Assembly (NCBI GenBank): GCA_002722385.1
Contig: PBLR01000039.1
Location: 1 to 17,723 of the forward strand
Direction of reading: 5' to 3'
From: SAR116 cluster bacterium
GTDB lineage: Bacteria > Pseudomonadota > Alphaproteobacteria > Puniceispirillales > Puniceispirillaceae
Length of the DNA stretch: 17,723 nt
Positions within the stretch are counted from its first letter, which is position 1, and each line of letters opens with the position of its first letter. The notes below the pieces were generated by a model. That model did no database searches and was not told the origin of the DNA. It saw only the letters and a program-made list of their open reading frames with translations. Position numbers and translations under genes: made by a program. Positions 15,633 to 17,723 of this stretch are shown here, piece by piece.

Positions 15633-15959
15633 TTACCCCTGGCCCGGGGCTTTATAGGCACCGGCCATCGCTGCCGCTTTTGCACCAATCGCGTTGAAAT
15701 CTGTGACTTCCAGAATTTCCATATTGGCAAACGCCCCAGACGCCAGGACCAGCATTTTTATCGCGCCCATGGTTTCAAAATCAGGGGCCTCACCAATGGC
15801 GACCACATCATGACTGCCTCTGGTCAGATATAACTCATCCAATGTTCCGCCGGCTTTCGCCATCATCGCGCCAACGGCTGCTTTGCGGTCTTCTTCTGGG
15901 TTTTTCATGAACCCGGCCAGGCCTTGGGTGGTGTAACTGCCGATTGCTATGAATTTCAT
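15633..15959 (-). CDS. GYD domain protein (dimeric alpha/beta barrel)
   Basis: This 108-residue protein matches the GYD family (named for a conserved Gly-Tyr-Asp motif): MKFIAIGSYTTQGLAGFMKN, RKAAVGAMMAKAGGTLDELYL, then SHDVVAIGEAPDFETMGAIK and the terminal ANMEILEVTDF. The GYD tripeptide itself reads GSHD here, with variation at the tyrosine. The start at 15957-15959 is chosen because GGGAGAGAAAAG lies just upstream; a frame open to 16019 would add a Lys/Arg-rich stretch without support. It is first in the three-gene operon. A perfect palindrome at 16023-16038 lies about 65 bases upstream and is the likely control site. Confidence 0.86.
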   Translation of the reverse strand: MKFIAIGSYTTQGLAGFMKNPEEDRKAAVGAMMAKAGGTLDELYLTRGSHDVVAIGEAPDFETMGAIKMLVLASGAFANMEILEVTDFNAIGAKAAAMAGAYKAPGQG

Positions 15960-16022
15960 CTTTTCTCTCCCTTTTGCTCTACTTGTCTTTGCAGAGGTTT
16001 GTTTTGGTTTCCTCATCATGCC

Positions 16023-16051
16023 GGTATAATATTATACCAGATGGTAACCAT
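16023..16051. promoter_or_regulatory. Tandem palindromes overlapping divergent -10 boxes
   Basis: GGTATAATATTATACC (16023-16038) is a perfect 16-bp palindrome and contains TATAAT on both strands. Three bases further, ATGGTAACCAT (16041-16051) is a second perfect 11-bp palindrome sharing the GGT..ACC ends. They lie between the GYD operon (minus) and the TPR gene (plus). Neither TATAAT has a good -35, so an activator or a repressor that occludes both promoters is plausible. Confidence 0.55.
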
Positions 16052-16123
16052 AACACAGGCTTGTTCTAACTTCAAAATCACCGCCTTGAGGACAGCTCTT
16101 AACTCCTGCAAAGGGCCGGAGGG

Positions 16124-16152
16124 GAAACAGGGACTTTTCGCTGGCCTGTTTC
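16124..16152 (+). other. Leader inverted repeat before the TPR gene
   Basis: GAAACAGG (16124-16131) and CCTGTTTC (16145-16152) form eight-base perfect arms with a 13-base loop, ending 16 bases before the TPR start. No T-tract follows. It may fold in the mRNA leader. Confidence 0.35.
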
Positions 16153-16168
16153 GCCCTATGTCAAAGGT

Positions 16169-16744
16169 ATGAGACCATATCGACATTTGATCACATTCAC
16201 TGTCTTTCTGCTTGCCCTTATTATCTCCTTTCATTCGGGCCCGGTACGGGCTGACCAGACTGACCCGCGTCTGCCTGGTCTGTTTGACAGCTTACGCACC
16301 GCACCAAATGCTGCAGCTGCTCAGGCCACAGCTGACCGGATCTGGCGCATCTGGTCTGAAAATCCGGATAACGCGCTGCTCACACAAACCCTTAATGAAG
16401 GGGTGGCCCAGATGAATGCCGGCCGCCTGCGCGAAGCAGAACGGCTGTTTACCTCAGTGATAGAGGCTGATCCCGATTTTGCTGAAGCCTGGAACAAGCG
16501 GGCAACTTTATATTTTCTGATGGGGGCTTATGATCTGTCCAAACGGGATATTGCCCAGACCATCGCGCGCGAGCCGCAGCATTTCGGGGCCTTGTCCGGC
16601 CTGGGGTTGGTGGAAACCCATATCGGCAATTATGACGCCGCGCTGAAAGCCTATGAACAGGCCGCGGCCATTCACCCCTTTATGGACGGGTATGATGATA
16701 TTGTCAGCGCGCTGAAAAAGCTGGTCGAGGGCACAGCCTTGTGA
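16169..16744 (+). CDS. Exported tetratricopeptide-repeat protein
   Basis: This 191-residue protein starts with a hydrophobic signal segment (ITFTVFLLALIISFHS, about 8-23) and a likely cleavage after GPVRA (residue 28), so it is probably periplasmic. Three TPR units follow at about residues 72-105, 106-139 and 140-173, with typical consensus pieces such as MNAGRLREAERLFTSVIEADP and IGNYDAALKAYEQAAAIHP. TPRs bind partner proteins; the partner is unknown. The ribosome site is weak (AAAGG only two bases from the ATG). A double hairpin follows the stop at once. Confidence 0.86.
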   Translation: MRPYRHLITFTVFLLALIISFHSGPVRADQTDPRLPGLFDSLRTAPNAAAAQATADRIWRIWSENPDNALLTQTLNEGVAQMNAGRLREAERLFTSVIEADPDFAEAWNKRATLYFLMGAYDLSKRDIAQTIAREPQHFGALSGLGLVETHIGNYDAALKAYEQAAAIHPFMDGYDDIVSALKKLVEGTAL

Positions 16745-16779
16745 CCAGCTGACACGGCCTGAAAGGGCCGGATAGCTGG
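16745..16779 (+). terminator. Hairpin just after the TPR gene
   Basis: The six-base arms CCAGCT/AGCTGG (16745-16750, 16774-16779) enclose the five-base stem CGGCC/GGCCG (16755-16759, 16766-16770) with a small internal loop. It begins right after the TGA stop. No T-run follows, so it may stabilise the 3' end or be a weak or Rho-assisted terminator. Confidence 0.4.
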
Positions 16780-16845
16780 AACTGGGTTTAAAGACCGCAC
16801 TGTATGCAACCTGAGGGGAACTGTCGTCGCTAGAGGCAACAGCAG

Positions 16846-17091
16846 ATGAGACCATTTTTTATCCTGATCACTGCTATTCTGGCGGTGTTTATCGTGATTT
16901 CAGCTCATGTCTATATGGGCAGCGGTCTGTTTGCGGGTCTGTTCACCTTTACCATTTATTATCTGGCCTGGGAGCTGACTATTTGGCGGTTGCGCGCCAT
17001 CCTACAGTCTGATCATCCCGAAGACCTCTCAGACCCGCGTCATGAGGTTCATATCACCACTGACTATCTCAAAGATGACAAGCAGGACTGA
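16846..17091 (+). CDS. Small membrane protein, unknown function
   Basis: This 81-residue protein has two hydrophobic segments (FFILITAILAVFIVISAHVYM, about 4-24, and a second at about 27-47) and a charged, Asp-rich cytoplasmic-type tail ending LKDDKQD. The ATG has AGAGG about nine bases upstream. I do not recognise a family. It lies between the TPR and MFS genes on the same strand. The 112 bases after it hold no clear terminator. Confidence 0.68.
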   Translation: MRPFFILITAILAVFIVISAHVYMGSGLFAGLFTFTIYYLAWELTIWRLRAILQSDHPEDLSDPRHEVHITTDYLKDDKQD

Positions 17092-17189
17092 CAGACAGCC
17101 CGCCCGATCACCTTCCCTCACTATTTCGCTTTTCAACGCTCTTGATCCGTGATGAACTCTGCTGGTCATACTTTCACGTGCCTTTGTTC

Positions 17190-17206
17190 AGGAGAGCGGT
17201 GCAATT
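17190..17206 (+). promoter_or_regulatory. Shine-Dalgarno and probable ATT start of the MFS gene
   Basis: AGGAG (17190-17194) is followed after nine bases by ATT (17204-17206) in the frame of the MFS protein. No ATG, GTG or TTG exists in that frame between the stop at 17153-17155 and the ATG at 17288, which would remove the first membrane helix. The only other nearby start, GTG at 17199, is in another frame and too close to the AGGAG. Confidence 0.5.
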
Positions 17207-17723
17207 TCTGCCTATCCTTATGCCAGCAGGCCGGTCTTTCTGGCTTTCTTTTTATATTCTTTTGCGCTGGGAACGCTGTTTCCGCGGATGGGTGACCTGC
17301 AGCTTCAGATGGGCCTCAGCGAGGGCGAACTTGGCCTGTCTCTGGTTGGCGCGCCCATAGGGGTTCAGCTGTCTTTGCTGGTGGCCAATCATGTTGTTGC
17401 GCGCTTCAGCCTGGCAAAAGTGATGATCACGGGGCTGGCTGTGATTATGGCTGTTTATGTGGCCACGGCGGTTGCTGGCTCAACGGCTTTATTTTTTGCA
17501 CTGCTGTTTGTTATGGGTTTGTCTGTCGGCATTCTTGAAGTGGCGGTGAATCTGGAAGCAGACCGGGTGGAATATGGCCTGAAACAGCGGATTATGAACC
17601 GCGCGCATGCGTTCTGGTCATTGGGGTTTTTCGCCACCGGCCTGTTGGGGGCGGTGATGGCACAGCTTGGCGTGTCTGTTCTGGTTCATTTTGCCGGTTT
17701 TGGTCTGTCGGTGGTGGTGGTGA
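17204..17723 (+). CDS. MFS transporter, YbjJ/fucose-permease-like (5' part only)
   Basis: This is the N-terminal part of a major-facilitator permease; the window ends inside it. Reading from 17204, the first helix starts at RPVFLAFFLYSFALGTLFPR, followed by the loop GDLQLQMGLSEGELGLSLVG and APIGVQLSLLVANHVVARFS. Later comes MGLSVGILEVAVNLEADRVE, then RIMNRAHAFWSLGFFATGLLG, a stretch typical of YbjJ-like sugar-type permeases. The substrate is unknown. The start is unusual: see the ATT and Shine-Dalgarno entry. A frameshift (one base lost in the TTT at 17205-17207, giving GTG as start) would be an alternative explanation. Confidence 0.82.
   Translation, partial: MSAYPYASRPVFLAFFLYSFALGTLFPRMGDLQLQMGLSEGELGLSLVGAPIGVQLSLLVANHVVARFSLAKVMITGLAVIMAVYVATAVAGSTALFFALLFVMGLSVGILEVAVNLEADRVEYGLKQRIMNRAHAFWSLGFFATGLLGAVMAQLGVSVLVHFAGFGLSVVVV

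Noticed and set aside
17142..17360. 72-residue plus-strand open frame at the MFS start region
   Set aside because: It is in another frame from the clear MFS coding sequence and has no MFS-like features after the first residues.

Overview
The window looks like a chromosomal segment of an alphaproteobacterium. The aap general L-amino-acid transporter next to metC, many alphaproteobacterial-type genes (asparaginase II, DUF2938, DUF2721, GYD, DUF1330) and a moderate G+C content support this. A marine SAR116- or Rhodospirillales-like organism is my best guess; this is inference from gene content, with no rRNA or marker gene in view. I saw no tRNA, rRNA, CRISPR array, insertion sequence or prophage gene.

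Positions 1-4025 (minus strand) hold the amino-acid ABC transporter operon aapJ-aapQ-aapM-aapP. aapP runs off the left edge. A strong intrinsic terminator sits just after aapJ, so the binding protein is probably made in excess over the membrane parts. metC (plus strand, 4187-5356) is divergent from aapJ.

Positions 5371-10235 (minus strand) form a probable three-gene unit: an orphan FbpB-type iron(III) ABC permease, an IlvD/Edd-family sugar-acid dehydratase and an FAD-linked 2-hydroxyacid (D-lactate type) dehydrogenase. A Fur-box-like site lies upstream of the permease. A crotonase-family gene (10374-11156, minus) lies upstream of this unit and is divergent from a DUF2938 membrane protein. An imperfect 15-bp inverted repeat lies in the space between those two.

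Positions 11784-13177 hold the most unusual gene, a 227-residue protein on the minus strand. By hand alignment it follows the whole length of ribosome recycling factor (RRF), but it lacks the key arginines and carries a C-terminal extension. Divergent from it is a DUF2721 membrane protein.

Positions 13282-15026 (plus strand) hold asparaginase II overlapping a GNAT acetyltransferase by four bases, then a tiny Cys-rich zinc-ribbon-like protein. The 3' end of the last overlaps the 3' end of a convergent operon at 15004-15959 (minus). That operon encodes three small proteins, GYD, an antibiotic-monooxygenase-like protein and DUF1330, all probably of the dimeric alpha/beta-barrel fold. A perfect 16-bp palindrome with a TATAAT on each strand lies upstream of it.

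Positions 16169-17723 (plus strand) hold an exported TPR protein, a small membrane protein and the start of an MFS transporter. The MFS reading frame has no ATG, GTG or TTG before its first membrane segment. A well-placed Shine-Dalgarno suggests a rare ATT start, or else a frameshift.
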